A stretch of DNA of 31,949 nucleotides from Linderina pennispora (taxonomy: Eukaryota; Kickxellomycota; Kickxellomycetes; Kickxellales; Kickxellaceae): positions 1-31,949 of the forward strand of contig NW_024468360.1 in assembly GCF_002104995.1 (NCBI RefSeq), in the 5' to 3' direction. The notes under the pieces are model-generated. The model was not told the origin of the DNA. It made no database searches and saw only the letters and a list, made by a program, of their open reading frames with translations. The position numbers were made by a program, and so were the translations under genes. Shown here in pieces: positions 1 through 10,357 of the stretch (position 1 is its first letter; each line of letters opens with the position of its first letter).

Positions 1-151
1 TGACAGCTGCACTAGATGCGATACAGCCCCGCAAAGAACCTGAGCATGTCGCATCACGCTTGCTACCGGACATTGAGCCGTCGAGTGAATTCAGCACGTC
101 TACACTAGTCCCCCACCAGACCCCACCACAAGTAGCACGCCCCTGTCCGCT

Positions 152-863
152 GCAACACCTCACCGGACTCCAGAAACCAGTGCCCACCACATTTTTGAAA
201 GTTCCACGCAACCTAATAGTCCTGTAGACGAGCAGCTGCCGATCGAGCAGGCCGTAGCCAATGCACAACGCATCCTGCACGAGGAGCTACTGCGGGCCTG
301 TCCGCTGCAGCACACGGGCTTACAATCACGCAGCGCATCCTCGACGACACGTACTGCGTCGATCCCGGCTACTCGTTTATCGATGACCGACGCAACGGCT
401 TCCAGGACCACTCGACTGTGTTGTACACGCACCTGGAGCGACCGGGTATTTTACTGCAAACACACTTACCACAGCCAGAGATTGGCTGGGGTTCGCCGGC
501 GCTTTCATCGACGAGCTGCACAATAGCATACGTGGCATCTCCACATCAGTGATCCCCGACATGGCGCTTGCGAACTTGCGCATCCGCAATACCAACGGCA
601 TTAAGCGCAACTTGTTTTACTCTATGCAGTCTGCTGAGCTGAGATTCTGTGGAACCGGCGGTGTACATCTGCCGTCAGTGTATTTGCCGCCGCCACTGAC
701 CAATCTGCTGCTTGTCTATCTAGTGTTTGTACGTCCGGTGGAGCGTCGCATGGCACTGGAGCTGACAAACGGTGCTGGCGGCTCCAGGGAGGGTGACTCG
801 CAGGCGGCATTTGAGGCATATTTATTTGTCAAAGATTCTCGACGCACCCTTATAATTCCTTGA
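152..863 (+). pseudogene. Decayed repeat-family gene, resembling fungal telomere-linked helicase (DUF3505-like) N-terminal module
   Basis: Protein-like sequence runs through three successive frames. One frame covers about 152-318 and contains EEQ-rich helical sequence ending RACPLQH. The next covers about 322-460 and includes ITQRILDDTY and GYSFIDDRRNGFQDHSTVLY. The third covers about 453-863 and includes WLGFAGAFIDELHNSIRG, IKRNLFYSMQSAELRF, NLLLVYLVFVRPVERRMAL and AYLFVKDSRRT. The frame moves by one base twice in the same direction, and the gene stops at 861-863 just after LIIP with AT-rich DNA following. I see no helicase domain. From memory, conserved pieces like the LLVVYL-RP-E block followed by YLFV-GRR occur in repeated fungal proteins associated with subtelomeric RecQ-like helicases. 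That link is tentative. The alternative is an unrelated lineage-specific repeated gene. It is broken whichever family it belongs to, unless the frame breaks are sequencing errors. Confidence 0.5.
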
Positions 864-1111
864 TATACTTGTGAAGCATAATATATTTTCTAGCATTTGA
901 TTCCCTGTATATAGCTGTGACAAATGAATAACGACACTTGAAACCTATGTTGAAATCATGTTATATATGGCAGTTGAAAACCAAGGAGTATGTCAGTTTC
1001 TAACGAAATATACCACAGCAGCGAAAACACAGACTGATAAATCAGTATACAATCAAGGAAATAGGCTATGTGTATGCTCAAAGTGACTCCATGTATTTGC
1101 ACGATGTCGGT

Positions 1112-2419
1112 TTAAACTTTAGCAAAGATATCCTTAGTAATCAGCAACCGGATCATGACCAAGAACACAACCGCTACTGCAAAAAGTGTGCCAGTGTAAA
1201 TTATCAGAGAACTGAAATCTGCTCCATGCCCATACTTGTCTAGCAGTCGGCCAGCGACAGGCGAGCTGATAAGCTGTCCAGCGAAGAATGACACAAATAG
1301 GAACCCTAAGATACTTGGCAGACGCTGGAGGCCATATAGACTTGCAGCAGCGACGGGAAATACTGTGACTAGACTGCCGCTGGACATTCCAAAAACGAGA
1401 GCCTCAATAATGAGCACCGCCGTATTCTTGAAGGGCAACCAGAGGACGAATATTCCGAGAGACGATACCAGCGAGCAAATAGCGAGTGTACTGATAGGAC
1501 CTATATATGTTGCCAGGATACCAGAGAGCAGACGTCCAAAGAACCCGCCAACATTCATCAGTGCCGAGATATTGGCATCCCATGAAATGTCTTTATGCAG
1601 CACGACGACTGCATAGTTTGGCATGAATGCGAATGGAATGAAAAAAGCCTGCACCGCCTGTGATCCCAAACAGAAGCAGTAGGATAAACTTGGGGTCACG
1701 TAAGAGTGTATGTTCGACAAACTTCTTGTGTGGCGGCGCCTTCAATCCGTCGCTTCATCGGCAGCGTTGCACTACTGCACAGGGCAATCTGTATCAGGCC
1801 TGAAATGCGCAGCGCCCACCGGTATCCGTGGCTCTTGATGATGGCCCGCATGGCAAACGACTGCCATATCCCGCCTACTGCGCTTCCGCTGATGGCAATG
1901 CCCACTGCTATAGGCTTGTACTTTACCATCCACTGAGAAGGAAGGGCCATTGCGACAGTGAACATAGCAGAGAATCCAATACCAGTTATAATTCCCTGCG
2001 TGGCGATAAGCGATGCTGGCGAGGTACAGGCTGAAAGCAGTTAGTAACCCAGCGCCAGAAAAGAGCGTGCCAATTACGCCCACTATGCGAATATCGATGC
2101 GCTCCATCATCGGGCCAAAGATGATTCCACAGAAAAAAGTAAGGCCAATCTGCATGGTACTTATCCATGCCAGCGTCGACGACGGGGTACCAGGAAACTC
2201 TTTGATGAGATATTCATCCATGTACACACCAAATGATGCAGCTGTGCCAACAGAAGCCATTGTATAAACGAATGAACCAGCAATAACCAGCCATCCATGA
2301 GTGGTATCGGGTTCTGGAGTAGAGTCGCCAGCTGGGTGATCAACTGATACGATGCACTTCTCGTCCGCTTGTGCAATACTTGCTAGCGTGGTGTTATTAG
2401 TATTGGTACTGGCTTGCAT
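1112..2419 (-). CDS. MCT/Mch-type MFS transporter, broken by three single-base frameshifts (copy 1)
   Basis: This is a monocarboxylate-transporter-like major facilitator with about 12 membrane segments. The N-terminus is polar. TM1 follows GWLVIAGSFVYTM and then the family motif FGVYMDEYL-KEFPGTPSSTLAW. Later segments include GIAISGSAVGGIWQSFAMR, NVGGFFGRLLSGILATYIGP and GFLFVSFFAGQ, and the protein ends at DIFAKV. The coding sequence changes frame three times: near 2007, at 1738-1740, and in the A6 run at 1641-1646. The second copy of the gene lacks the extra G at 1738-1740. Removing one base at each place gives one 434-residue frame with no internal stop, a normal length for the family. Either it is a very recent pseudogene or the assembly contains indels. 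The substrate cannot be told from sequence. The next gene upstream (ALG2) is 1.6 kb away and functionally unrelated. Confidence 0.75.
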
Positions 2420-4026
2420 TAGTACGAAACAGGATATCGAAAACTGGACATAGAGAAGAGATAATAAGCATATCTGGCCTGAAGCCAGTGCCTTTTTGTT
2501 GAAGTACTATTCCGTTGGCATTAGTTCATGAGAGTATTACCATGAACAACAATATCTGTGGCATGGGAAATGCTGGCATTATGCCGCTATTGTGAGGGGC
2601 AGAGGGTAGTGAGAAGGGTTTGGGTAGCATCAGATTCTTGTACTTGTCATATTTCAGGCTATAACACTGGATGACTTTTGCTGAGCAATAATTCAGCATG
2701 TACTCCAATATGAAGGTCAGCGGCAAAGGTGCTCAGCCCAGCCAAATTAATAGTGTACCAATGTTTTCGGTCTTCCATATGTGAGAGGTTTGAGAGCGCG
2801 AAACAATAGAGGGCCAGAATACGGAGAACACCAGGACGGTATATATAGGGATGATAAAGTCATGAACTCCATGTAAAGAGAGCATTGTCTGTAACTGTAT
2901 AAAGACTTATTAACGATAAATGTATTGCACTGTTTTCATTACCACCAAGCAGGCGTTTTCTGGTAGAATCCAAGATCCATTTACTGCGAACTACATAGCG
3001 TTTCTTTCCGCTATTACCATTTTCCTTATGTATCATTTCCTTTAGGCTGTGCCAGAGGGATCGTATAAGCCCTTAACGCCCACGCCCACCCTTTCCTGTT
3101 TCTTTAGCTTTTCATTTATCAATATTAATCCTTGATTCTGTCACCTTTTGGACCAATACATCGCCGTTCCAATATCTCCTCATGCTCAACGAAAATACAC
3201 ACATATTTGCATATCATATATGGTGCCAGATGCCTTCCTTCTATCGGCGCCAATGGTAGCCCACGAATAATAATAGTAATAGGCAACTGTATGTGCCTAA
3301 AGATATCCCAGTCAAACTGTCTAGGGAATGTACTAGGTGGGATGTTCTCCTAGTAGTAAAGTATTCAGGTGCCGATAAAGCCAATTGTAAGCGTTCACAA
3401 AAACATATTGGAAAAAGCACAAGGAATTCTTGTTGCTAGGATGCAGCACCCTTCACGCCAGAGCAGGAACGCAGTGTTCCTGGACTCCAATGCAAGCCCC
3501 AAGTTCGATTCTATAGCCACCAAATATAAATCTTGAGTAGTTTTCCAAGCTAACCAACCCTTCATGTCACTTTTAGCATCCCACAGAAACCAATATAAAG
3601 TTTAAAAACTATTACCAATGTCTGCTGGTGAAAAACGGTGTCAGGATGCTTCTAAAATGAGTTTCATATTTCTTCAATTTCTTCAGCAACTTTCCTCGGT
3701 TCTCCAGCGGAAGAGAACTTCGTAGGAAACACGTCTTTTTCACAGAATACCATCTGTATGCTGTTATCCTTGCAAGGCTACCTTAGCTCAGTAGCGAGAG
3801 TGGGTGCTGCGGGCGCTTTCAGCCCTGGGTATATCTATAGCTCGCTCAATATCGGTTCGGCTCTACACGTCCACAGACCGAGCCACAGGATGTCCACGAA
3901 CCGAGATTCAGGATCATTGCCCTTCTCACGTGTGGCATTTATCGCTCGGATTTCTCTTCTGTTAACCTCTCCCACACGTGTTATATCTCAACGTCTAATT
4001 CCTTGTTCATCTAGGCGAATTTAACT
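2420..4026. other. Long AT-rich intergenic region between MFS copy 1 and ALG2
   Basis: No convincing gene is visible in these 1.6 kb. Short open frames here lack codon structure or recognisable motifs. A TATATATA run lies at 2840-2847. A small hairpin with 7-base arms lies at 3464-3470 and 3476-3482. The last 100 bases hold two CACGTG sites listed separately. Confidence 0.5.
3927..3980 (+). promoter_or_regulatory. Pair of CACGTG E-boxes upstream of ALG2
   Basis: Perfect CACGTG palindromes lie at 3927-3932 and 3975-3980, about 95 and 47 bases before the ALG2 start codon. CACGTG is the core site of fungal bHLH factors such as Cbf1, Pho4 and Ino2/4 types. Binding is inferred from the motif only. 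Confidence 0.4.
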
Positions 4027-5451
4027 ATGGCGCAGAAGCTGAATGTCGCTTTTGTGCACCCAGACCTGGGTATCGGGGGTGCCGAGCGGCTTGTCGTGGA
4101 CGCAGCCCTGGCACTGCAGCAGCGCGGACACACAGTGACTATTTACACGATGCACCACGACCCAGCGCACTGTTTTGCTGAAACGCGCGACGGCACCCTG
4201 GACGTGCGTGTGGGCGGCAACTGGCCTATCCCGCCGTCCCTGTTTGGCGGGCTACATATTTTCTGCACCATCCTGCGGTCGCTTTTCCTAGCCCGCACCA
4301 TTATCAGCGACCCAGTGCAATACGATGTCCTGTTCGTTGACCAGCTATCGGCACCAATCCCGCTGCTAAAGTACGCGCAAGCTCATATATTCTTCTACTG
4401 CCATTTCCCAGACAAGCTGCAGGCTAAGCGCGACTCGGTGGGACGAAGGATCTATCGATGGGGGTTTGACTTGCTGGAGGAGCTGACGACGGGCGAGGCA
4501 GACGAGATTGTGGTGAATAGCAGGTTTACGCAGGAGACGTTCCGGAAAGCGTTTCCGAGATTGGGCAAGGTGCCGAGGGTGCTAATGCCGGCGCTGAATC
4601 TGAGGGCGTACGACACCCCGGTAGATTTGGAGGATCCGGCATTGCTGGCGTTGCGGACGGAGAAGGCCATGGTGGTGTCGATCAATCGGTTCGAGCGCAA
4701 GAAGGACGTGCAGCTGGCAATCGACGCGTTCACCAATGCTCGTGGCCAGATCAATGGCAAGGAGCTATGTCTTGTGGTGGCCGGTGGGTGGGACCCGAAG
4801 GTAGCCGAAAACACCGAGCACTTGAAGGAGCTTGAGGCGCACGCCAAATCGCTTGGTCTGCGCACACGCACGGTAGCACCGCAGGGCATTTCCCGCGAAG
4901 CACGTGCACTGCTTCCCCCAGATGCTGTCAGCACGCCGACACTCCTGGACATGGACGATGAGAAGCCAGCAGACCCCGAGCAGCTCGCTGACGCGGACGT
5001 TCTGTTTCTGCCGTCGTTCACAGAGAACCAGCGCGCGTTCCTGCTATCAACAGCGCAATGCATCCTTTACACCCCCAGCAACGAGCACTTGGGGATCGTG
5101 CCGCTGGAGGCCATGTACATGCGCGTGCCCGTGGTGGCTGTAAACTCGGGCGGCCCGCGCGAGACTGTTCTGCACGGAAAGACCGGGTACCTGTGTGAGC
5201 CGGACCAGCAAGAGTTTGCAAAGGCGATTGTCAAAATTATCGGCATGTCGAACGACAAGCGCAGAGCGATGGGTGAGCTTGGCCATGCGCGGGTGAAGGA
5301 TGGGTTTGGACTGGACGCATTCGGCTCCAAGCTCGAGGGCATGTTCAGCGATATGCGCAAGCGCCCGCTCTATGCGTCCTGGGTCTTGGGTGGGGTCCTG
5401 ATCCTGTTCATTGTATCTGTAGCTTCATTTACATTGTTTTTATGCTGGTAA
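4027..5451 (+). CDS. ALG2: Alpha-1,3/1,6-mannosyltransferase ALG2
   Basis: The product is a 474-residue family GT4 glycosyltransferase that adds the second and third mannoses (alpha-1,3 then alpha-1,6) to Man1GlcNAc2-PP-dolichol on the cytosolic face of the ER. The N-terminal Rossmann fold begins FVHPDLGIGGAERLVVDAAL near residue 9. The family signature ECY-like segment is replaced by VDQLSAPIPLLKY, followed by IFFYCHFPD near residue 120. The donor-binding part has VSINRFERKKDVQLAI near 219 and the E-x7-E region SNEHLGIVPLEAMYMR near 351-366. A hydrophobic tail of about 23 residues (about 450-472) anchors the C-terminus. The first ATG is used, with a good context and no intron. Length is close to the yeast (503) and human (416) proteins. 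The stop codon lies only 11 bases from the convergent GID5 stop. Confidence 0.93.
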   Translation: MAQKLNVAFVHPDLGIGGAERLVVDAALALQQRGHTVTIYTMHHDPAHCFAETRDGTLDVRVGGNWPIPPSLFGGLHIFCTILRSLFLARTIISDPVQYDVLFVDQLSAPIPLLKYAQAHIFFYCHFPDKLQAKRDSVGRRIYRWGFDLLEELTTGEADEIVVNSRFTQETFRKAFPRLGKVPRVLMPALNLRAYDTPVDLEDPALLALRTEKAMVVSINRFERKKDVQLAIDAFTNARGQINGKELCLVVAGGWDPKVAENTEHLKELEAHAKSLGLRTRTVAPQGISREARALLPPDAVSTPTLLDMDDEKPADPEQLADADVLFLPSFTENQRAFLLSTAQCILYTPSNEHLGIVPLEAMYMRVPVVAVNSGGPRETVLHGKTGYLCEPDQQEFAKAIVKIIGMSNDKRRAMGELGHARVKDGFGLDAFGSKLEGMFSDMRKRPLYASWVLGGVLILFIVSVASFTLFLCW

Positions 5452-5462
5452 TAGTAAACAAT

Positions 5463-7499
5463 TTAGCTTGGCGCACTGCTGGTGGTGGTGAAGTTGTCGA
5501 GGCAGCTCTTGACCCGGTCGTGCACCTCAAACGACACGCGTGGGTCGGCTGCAAGGCTCTCGAGCCTCGACTGCACGTTGTGAAGGTTCAGCTCGTCAAT
5601 ATACTTTGGCAGGGCGTTGTCGCCAGCGCCATCGACCTTGTGCGAAGCGACACCCGAGATGCACCACACGGCGCCGATGATAAGCTCCGGAGAGCTGCTG
5701 GACAGAAACCCGATGACCGCCTGCATCAAGATCTCGCACCTGGCAATCAGATCACAGTGCTCGGGCGACCGCACGGCGACGTTGTTGAACAGATAGAGGC
5801 CATGCAAGATGAACTTGTCATCGCCTGCTGTCAGCAGCTGCTGAATCAGGCTGATCATGCGCTCGGAACCCAGGGTGTCGAACAGAATGTTGATTCCCGA
5901 CTGGCCTTCGTTGACGATGTTGCGGAATATGCATGCCGCCTGCTCTTGCGTCATCGGCTCGTCCTGTCCGATGGCCAGCTCGTACAGCCGCTCAACCTTG
6001 ATCTTGTCCAAGATTTCCTTTAGCATGTTGTCATCGTCTAGCTCGGTGACTGTGTTGCGCACAGACCAGAGGGCATTGCGCCGGATCATGACGTTCTCTG
6101 ACTGCAAGAGCTTGACCAACATGTCAACCACACCCTCCTTCAGCGCCTCCATCCGCACCGGCGACAGGTTCAGCATCAAATTGACCAGTGTGGCGGATGC
6201 CGTCACCTGTACTTCCTCGGACCTGTCACTCAGCAGATTCAGGATGGGCTTGAGGATGCCACATTCCGGCAGGTGCGTGCGGCATATCGATGCTGACCGC
6301 GTGATGTAGCGAGCGCACAGGCAGGCAGCGGCCCGGATCTCGCTGTCCTTGCTGCCCATGGCCAGCACCAGGTGTCGCAGAATGCTGCAGTCAACGGCCT
6401 TGCGCCGGCACTCGTCGTCGGTCGAAACAATAGTGCCCAGCGACAGCAGAATTGCTTTTGTCAGCTTTGTGTTGTGCTCAATATCGACAAAGTCACCGTC
6501 CTGCTCGCTCTCGATATCCGCCAGGAGCTTGGTCAGGTCAACTATGGCGCCGGCGTCCCTGGCTGCTTTCTGCATTTCATCCTCCTCGTGGCACAGGTAC
6601 CCGAGTGCTCTGATGACCTGGATTTTGTCCAGATTCTCGCAGGCCATAAGCTTCACTAGCGCCGGAACAACCACCGTCTGCACCTCTTTCAGCGGTGCCG
6701 AGGCCACGCGCATGCGGCTCAGGTTCGACAGGCACAGGCATGCCGTAAGCCGGATCTCAGGGTCGTGGCTGCGCGCCAGGTCTAACAGAATCGTCGCAAA
6801 CGGCTTGCCATTGTGGCCGGTATTGGTCAGGGCTGTGCATATCTCGCCGTTCTCATACGACAGCGCCGACAGCGTGCGCAGCGTGGCCACCTGTAGCCGC
6901 GGGTACACCTGGCACAGCAGTGGCACCAAAAGGCTGATGGCGCCCATATCGGCAATTGTGTACTGCCGCGGCTCCGTCACACATAGCTTTCCGAGAATCA
7001 GAACTGCCAGCTCCACGCGCGCATGGCTGTGCATGTCGTACACGGACATAATGGACTTCCCCTCGGTGACAATACTCAGCAAATACGGAATCATCGTGCC
7101 TGTGTGCTCCTCGGCACCCATCTTGGTTGACGTGTACGCCAGGAGTGCGTTCAGCGCTCGCTCGGAGATCTCCATGAGCACGGGGTCTGACCCGGGCGCA
7201 ATCTGGTTAATAAGTGGTGTCAGCACGCCGCTGTCGAGCAGCTGCTTCGCGGCGCCCTCGCCCTTGTGTGCCAGGCTGCTGATGATTGCCGTTGCCTGGA
7301 CCCGGATTTGTACGTCGGTGTCGTCGAGCGCCAAGAGCGAGGTCACGCTGGGTATAATCTGGAGCTGAAAGTACAGCGTCTTCTTGATGCTGCTACCGAT
7401 AATTGTGTTTTTGATGGTACGCAGCGCGCTGTACACCTCGACGGGGTTGGACGACTGCAGCTGCTGAATGTACTGCCGGTGTTGCTGTGTGGAAATCAT
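5463..7499 (-). CDS. GID5: Armadillo-repeat subunit of the GID/CTLH ubiquitin ligase (ARMC8/Gid5)
   Basis: The product has 678 residues and is built almost entirely of armadillo repeats. Examples are QIIPSVTSLLALDDTDVQIR, GAISLLVPLLCQVYPRLQVA, VVVPALVKLMACENLDKIQV and GVVDMLVKLLQSENVMIRRN. Length matches ARMC8 (about 673), and the C-terminal end HDRVKSCLDNF resembles the ARMC8 tail. In yeast Gid5/Vid28 is the scaffold that docks substrate receptors such as Gid4 onto the E3 complex that degrades gluconeogenic enzymes; in animals ARMC8 has the same place in the CTLH complex. Importin-alpha is excluded because there is no IBB domain and no regular W-x3-N array. The gene has no introns, is convergent with ALG2 and divergent from MEF1. 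Confidence 0.82.
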   Translation of the reverse strand: MISTQQHRQYIQQLQSSNPVEVYSALRTIKNTIIGSSIKKTLYFQLQIIPSVTSLLALDDTDVQIRVQATAIISSLAHKGEGAAKQLLDSGVLTPLINQIAPGSDPVLMEISERALNALLAYTSTKMGAEEHTGTMIPYLLSIVTEGKSIMSVYDMHSHARVELAVLILGKLCVTEPRQYTIADMGAISLLVPLLCQVYPRLQVATLRTLSALSYENGEICTALTNTGHNGKPFATILLDLARSHDPEIRLTACLCLSNLSRMRVASAPLKEVQTVVVPALVKLMACENLDKIQVIRALGYLCHEEDEMQKAARDAGAIVDLTKLLADIESEQDGDFVDIEHNTKLTKAILLSLGTIVSTDDECRRKAVDCSILRHLVLAMGSKDSEIRAAACLCARYITRSASICRTHLPECGILKPILNLLSDRSEEVQVTASATLVNLMLNLSPVRMEALKEGVVDMLVKLLQSENVMIRRNALWSVRNTVTELDDDNMLKEILDKIKVERLYELAIGQDEPMTQEQAACIFRNIVNEGQSGINILFDTLGSERMISLIQQLLTAGDDKFILHGLYLFNNVAVRSPEHCDLIARCEILMQAVIGFLSSSSPELIIGAVWCISGVASHKVDGAGDNALPKYIDELNLHNVQSRLESLAADPRVSFEVHDRVKSCLDNFTTTSSAPS

Positions 7500-8089
7500 T
7501 ATATGTGAAATTGACGGGTGACGCAGCTGGGAGTACAGAGAGAAAGAGAGAAAAAGAAAGTGAAATGCGTGGGTTCTGGGGGGAAAAGGCGATATTGGGT
7601 CACGCAGCCCCCACGCCCACGGTTAGGCATATTGCAATTATTTGTCTCCTCACGGCCAGAGTCCAGCCCTCTGCTGGCATTGCCGATGCCCGCATACACG
7701 ATATACTGGCCACCTCTCTCGGGCAAAGCAATCGGCATTCATCCGCTGACTCGTCTCCATACGCTGGCGCCGGGCCTGGTAGCCTCGTCACTACGTCAGA
7801 TGCCCGAAGTGGCGAGGGCATCCCCACCGCTGCTGGTCCGAGCCAGCATGCGTTCAGGCGCACTCATCTCGCAATTTGCTGATCATGGGAACAGTAATTA
7901 GGTCCTGATCAATTTTTCATCTGCGCTTTACGCTAATGTGGCCGGTCTTCAACGATCGGTTGCAAAAAAAATTGGGGAACAAGATAAGATGCTCGCCGCA
8001 AACAACAAGGGACTGCTAGCCGGGTGTGTGTCCTTCGCTCTCTTTACTTCCCTGTCACTTATTATCCCACAAAAGTAGTCTGTCCAAAA
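7500..8089. promoter_or_regulatory. Divergent promoter region between GID5 and MEF1
   Basis: These 590 bases must hold both promoters. A purine-rich AGAGAAAG tract lies at about 7538-7562 next to GID5, and a C-rich CCCCCACGCCCACGG element at about 7608. An A7 run lies near 7964 and TC-rich sequence precedes MEF1. No gene is supported here. Confidence 0.45.
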
Positions 8090-10357
8090 ATGCCGCTGAA
8101 CATGCTTCTTCCGCGGCTTGGTCAGGGCGCACTGCAGACCCTGTCCCGCCCCACGTCGCTTGCCGGCATGGCTGCTGGTAGGTTTAAAGCCCGCGCAACG
8201 CCGTTCATGTCGGCTCTTGCCAACAAGCGGTACTCCTCCACGCAGCCCGATGCCGCCGATGTCGAGCGCCTGAGGAAGCTGCGCAACATTGGAATCTCGG
8301 CGCATATCGACTCTGGCAAGACCACGCTGACCGAGCGTATCCTGTATTACACAGGCCGGATCAAGTCGATCCACGAGGTGCGCGGCAAGGACAACGTTGG
8401 TGCGACCATGGACTGGATGGAGCTGGAGCGCGAGAAGGGCATCACAATCCAGTCGGCAGCCACGTACGCGCAGTGGGGCGAAACCAACCTTAACATTATC
8501 GATACACCGGGTCACGTCGACTTCACAATTGAGGTTGAGCGTGCTCTGCGCGTGCTGGATGGTGCCGTGCTGGTTCTTTGCTCCGTCAGCGGTGTGCAGA
8601 GCCAGACGATCACGGTCGACCGGCAGATGCGCCGGTACAACGTGCCGCGCATCTCGTTTATCAACAAGATGGATCGGGCAGGTGCTAACCCGCAGCGTAT
8701 CATTGAGCAGATCCGCAACAAGCTCAAGATCCCTGCGGCTGCCCTGCAAGTGCCCATTGGTGCCGAAGACGCGTTCGAGGGTGTTGTGGATATTCTGAAG
8801 ATGAAGGCCGTGTATAACCGCGGCGAGCGCGGCGAGGACGTCGTCCTTGAGGAGATCCCTGCGCATCTTGTCGAGAAGGTTAAGGAGGCACGCGAGGAGC
8901 TGGTTGCCACACTGGCCGAGGTTGACGACGAGATCGGCGAGCTGTTCATCGAGGAGAAGGAGCCGACAGAGCAGCAGCTGCGGGACGCGGTCCGCCGTGC
9001 CACCATTGCGCGCAAGTTCTCGCCGGTCATGATGGGCTCAGCCATCAAGGACAAGGGCATCCAGCCGCTGCTTGACGGTGTGATCTCGTACCTGCCGACG
9101 CCTGTCGAGGTCAAAAACACCATGCTGGATATTGATAACAACGAGCAGGTTATGGATGTCGTGCCGTATTCGAACCAGCCGTTTGTCGGCCTGGCCTTCA
9201 AGCTCGAGGAGGGCAAGTATGGCCAGCTCACGTATATCCGTGTGTACCAGGGCAAGCTCGAGAAGGGCCAGTTTGCATACCATGTCAAGACCGGCAAGAA
9301 GGTTAAGATCTCGCGCCTTGTGCGTATGCACTCCAACTCGATGGAGGATGTCGACAGCGTGGGGGCTGGTGAGATCTGTGCCTTGTTCGGCATCGACTGC
9401 GCCTCTGGCGACACCTTCACCGACGGCTCCGTCAACTGCTCCATGAGCACCATGTTTGTACCCGACTCTGTCATCTCGCTCTCGCTGACACCGAAGGACA
9501 AGAACTCGCCCAACTTCTCCAAGGCGCTAAACAGGTTCCAGAAGGAAGACCCGACGTTCCGCGTCCATGTCGATTCCGAGAGCAAGCAGACCATCATCTC
9601 GGGCATGGGTGAGCTCCACTTGGACATCTACGTCGAGCGCATGCGCCGCGAGTATGGTGTCGACTGCATCACTGGCAAGCCGCAGGTAGCCTTCCGTGAG
9701 ACCGCCACATGCCGTTCCGAGTTTGCTTACACGCACAAGAAGCAGTCTGGTGGTGCCGGTCAGTTTGGTCGTGTCCAGGGCTATATTGAGCCGATCGACC
9801 CGGAGGAGCACGCCGAGACCCCGCACGAGTTCGTCAACAACGTTGTTGGCGGAAACATCCCGACACAGTACATTCCGGCCTGCGAGAAGGGCTTCTACGA
9901 TGGCCTGCATGAGGGATTCATGGTTGGCCACCCGATCGTTGGTGTGCGCATGGTGCTCAAGGACGGTGCTGCGCACTCGGTCGATTCCAGCGAACTGGCG
10001 TTCCGCCTCGCTGGCTTCTATGCGTTCCGTGAGGCATTCAAGGCGAGCAATCCCCGCGTCCTCGAGCCAGTCATGACCGTCGAGGTGTCGGCCCCGATTG
10101 AGTTCCAGGGAAGCGTCCTGGGATCCGTCAATAAGCGCAAGGGCATTATCGTCGACACGGATACCCAAGAAGACTACTGCGTCGTGACTGCCGAGGTCCC
10201 GCTCAACAACATGTTTGGCTACTCGACTGAGCTGCGGTCGGCCACGCAGGGCAAGGGTGAGTTCTCGATGGAGTACAAGCGCCATTCGCCTGTCTTGCCG
10301 AACGTCCAAGAAGACATGGTCAAGGAGTACCAGAAGAAGCTGGCTGAGAAGAAGTAA
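8090..10357 (+). CDS. MEF1: Mitochondrial translation elongation factor G (mtEF-G1)
   Basis: The 755-residue product is the translocase GTPase of mitochondrial ribosomes. The first 50 residues are rich in R, S and A and lack acids, as in a mitochondrial presequence. The G domain has the P-loop AHIDSGKTT (about 71-79), a switch [10 protein letters not shown] and NKMD. An EF-G domain II follows, then the fold containing [20 protein letters not shown], and [17 protein letters not shown] in domain IV. The C-terminal domain V has [19 protein letters not shown]. Length is close to yeast Mef1 (761). I chose ATG 8090 because it is the first ATG in frame, has a CAAAA context, and the frame upstream to 8024 offers only GTG. 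There are no introns and no breaks. Confidence 0.95.
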   Translation: MPLNMLLPRLGQGALQTLSRPTSLAGMAAGRFKARATPFMSALANKRYSSTQPDAADVERLRKLRNIGISAHIDSGKTTLTERILYYTGRIKSIHEVRGKDNVGATMDWMELEREKGITIQSAATYAQWGETNLNIIDTPGHVDFTIEVERALRVLDGAVLVLCSVSGVQSQTITVDRQMRRYNVPRISFINKMDRAGANPQRIIEQIRNKLKIPAAALQVPIGAEDAFEGVVDILKMKAVYNRGERGEDVVLEEIPAHLVEKVKEAREELVATLAEVDDEIGELFIEEKEPTEQQLRDAVRRATIARKFSPVMMGSAIKDKGIQPLLDGVISYLPTPVEVKNTMLDIDNNEQVMDVVPYSNQPFVGLAFKLEEGKYGQLTYIRVYQGKLEKGQFAYHVKTGKKVKISRLVRMHSNSMEDVDSVGAGEICALFGIDCASGDTFTDGSVNCSMSTMFVPDSVISLSLTPKDKNSPNFSKALNRFQKEDPTFRVHVDSESKQTIISGMGELHLDIYVERMRREYGVDCITGKPQVAFRETATCRSEFAYTHKKQSGGAGQFGRVQGYIEPIDPEEHAETPHEFVNNVVGGNIPTQYIPACEKGFYDGLHEGFMVGHPIVGVRMVLKDGAAHSVDSSELAFRLAGFYAFREAFKASNPRVLEPVMTVEVSAPIEFQGSVLGSVNKRKGIIVDTDTQEDYCVVTAEVPLNNMFGYSTELRSATQGKGEFSMEYKRHSPVLPNVQEDMVKEYQKKLAEKK

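Noticed and set aside
1641-1646. Programmed ribosomal frameshifting at the T6/A6 run of MFS copy 1
   Set aside because: There are two further frame breaks in the same gene without slippery sequences, so indel error or decay is simpler.
3778-3870. tRNA-like boxes (TTAGCTCAGTAGCGAGAG and GGTTCGGCTCT)
   Set aside because: The D-arm-like and B-box-like pieces are present, but no 7-base acceptor stem, proper anticodon loop or T-stem pairing can be formed.
8512-9627. Long antisense open frame opposite MEF1 (371 codons)
   Set aside because: It mirrors the codon bias of a highly conserved GTPase gene and has no motif of its own. The same applies to the 339-codon frame opposite GID5 at 6349-7368 and the 203-codon frame opposite ALG2.
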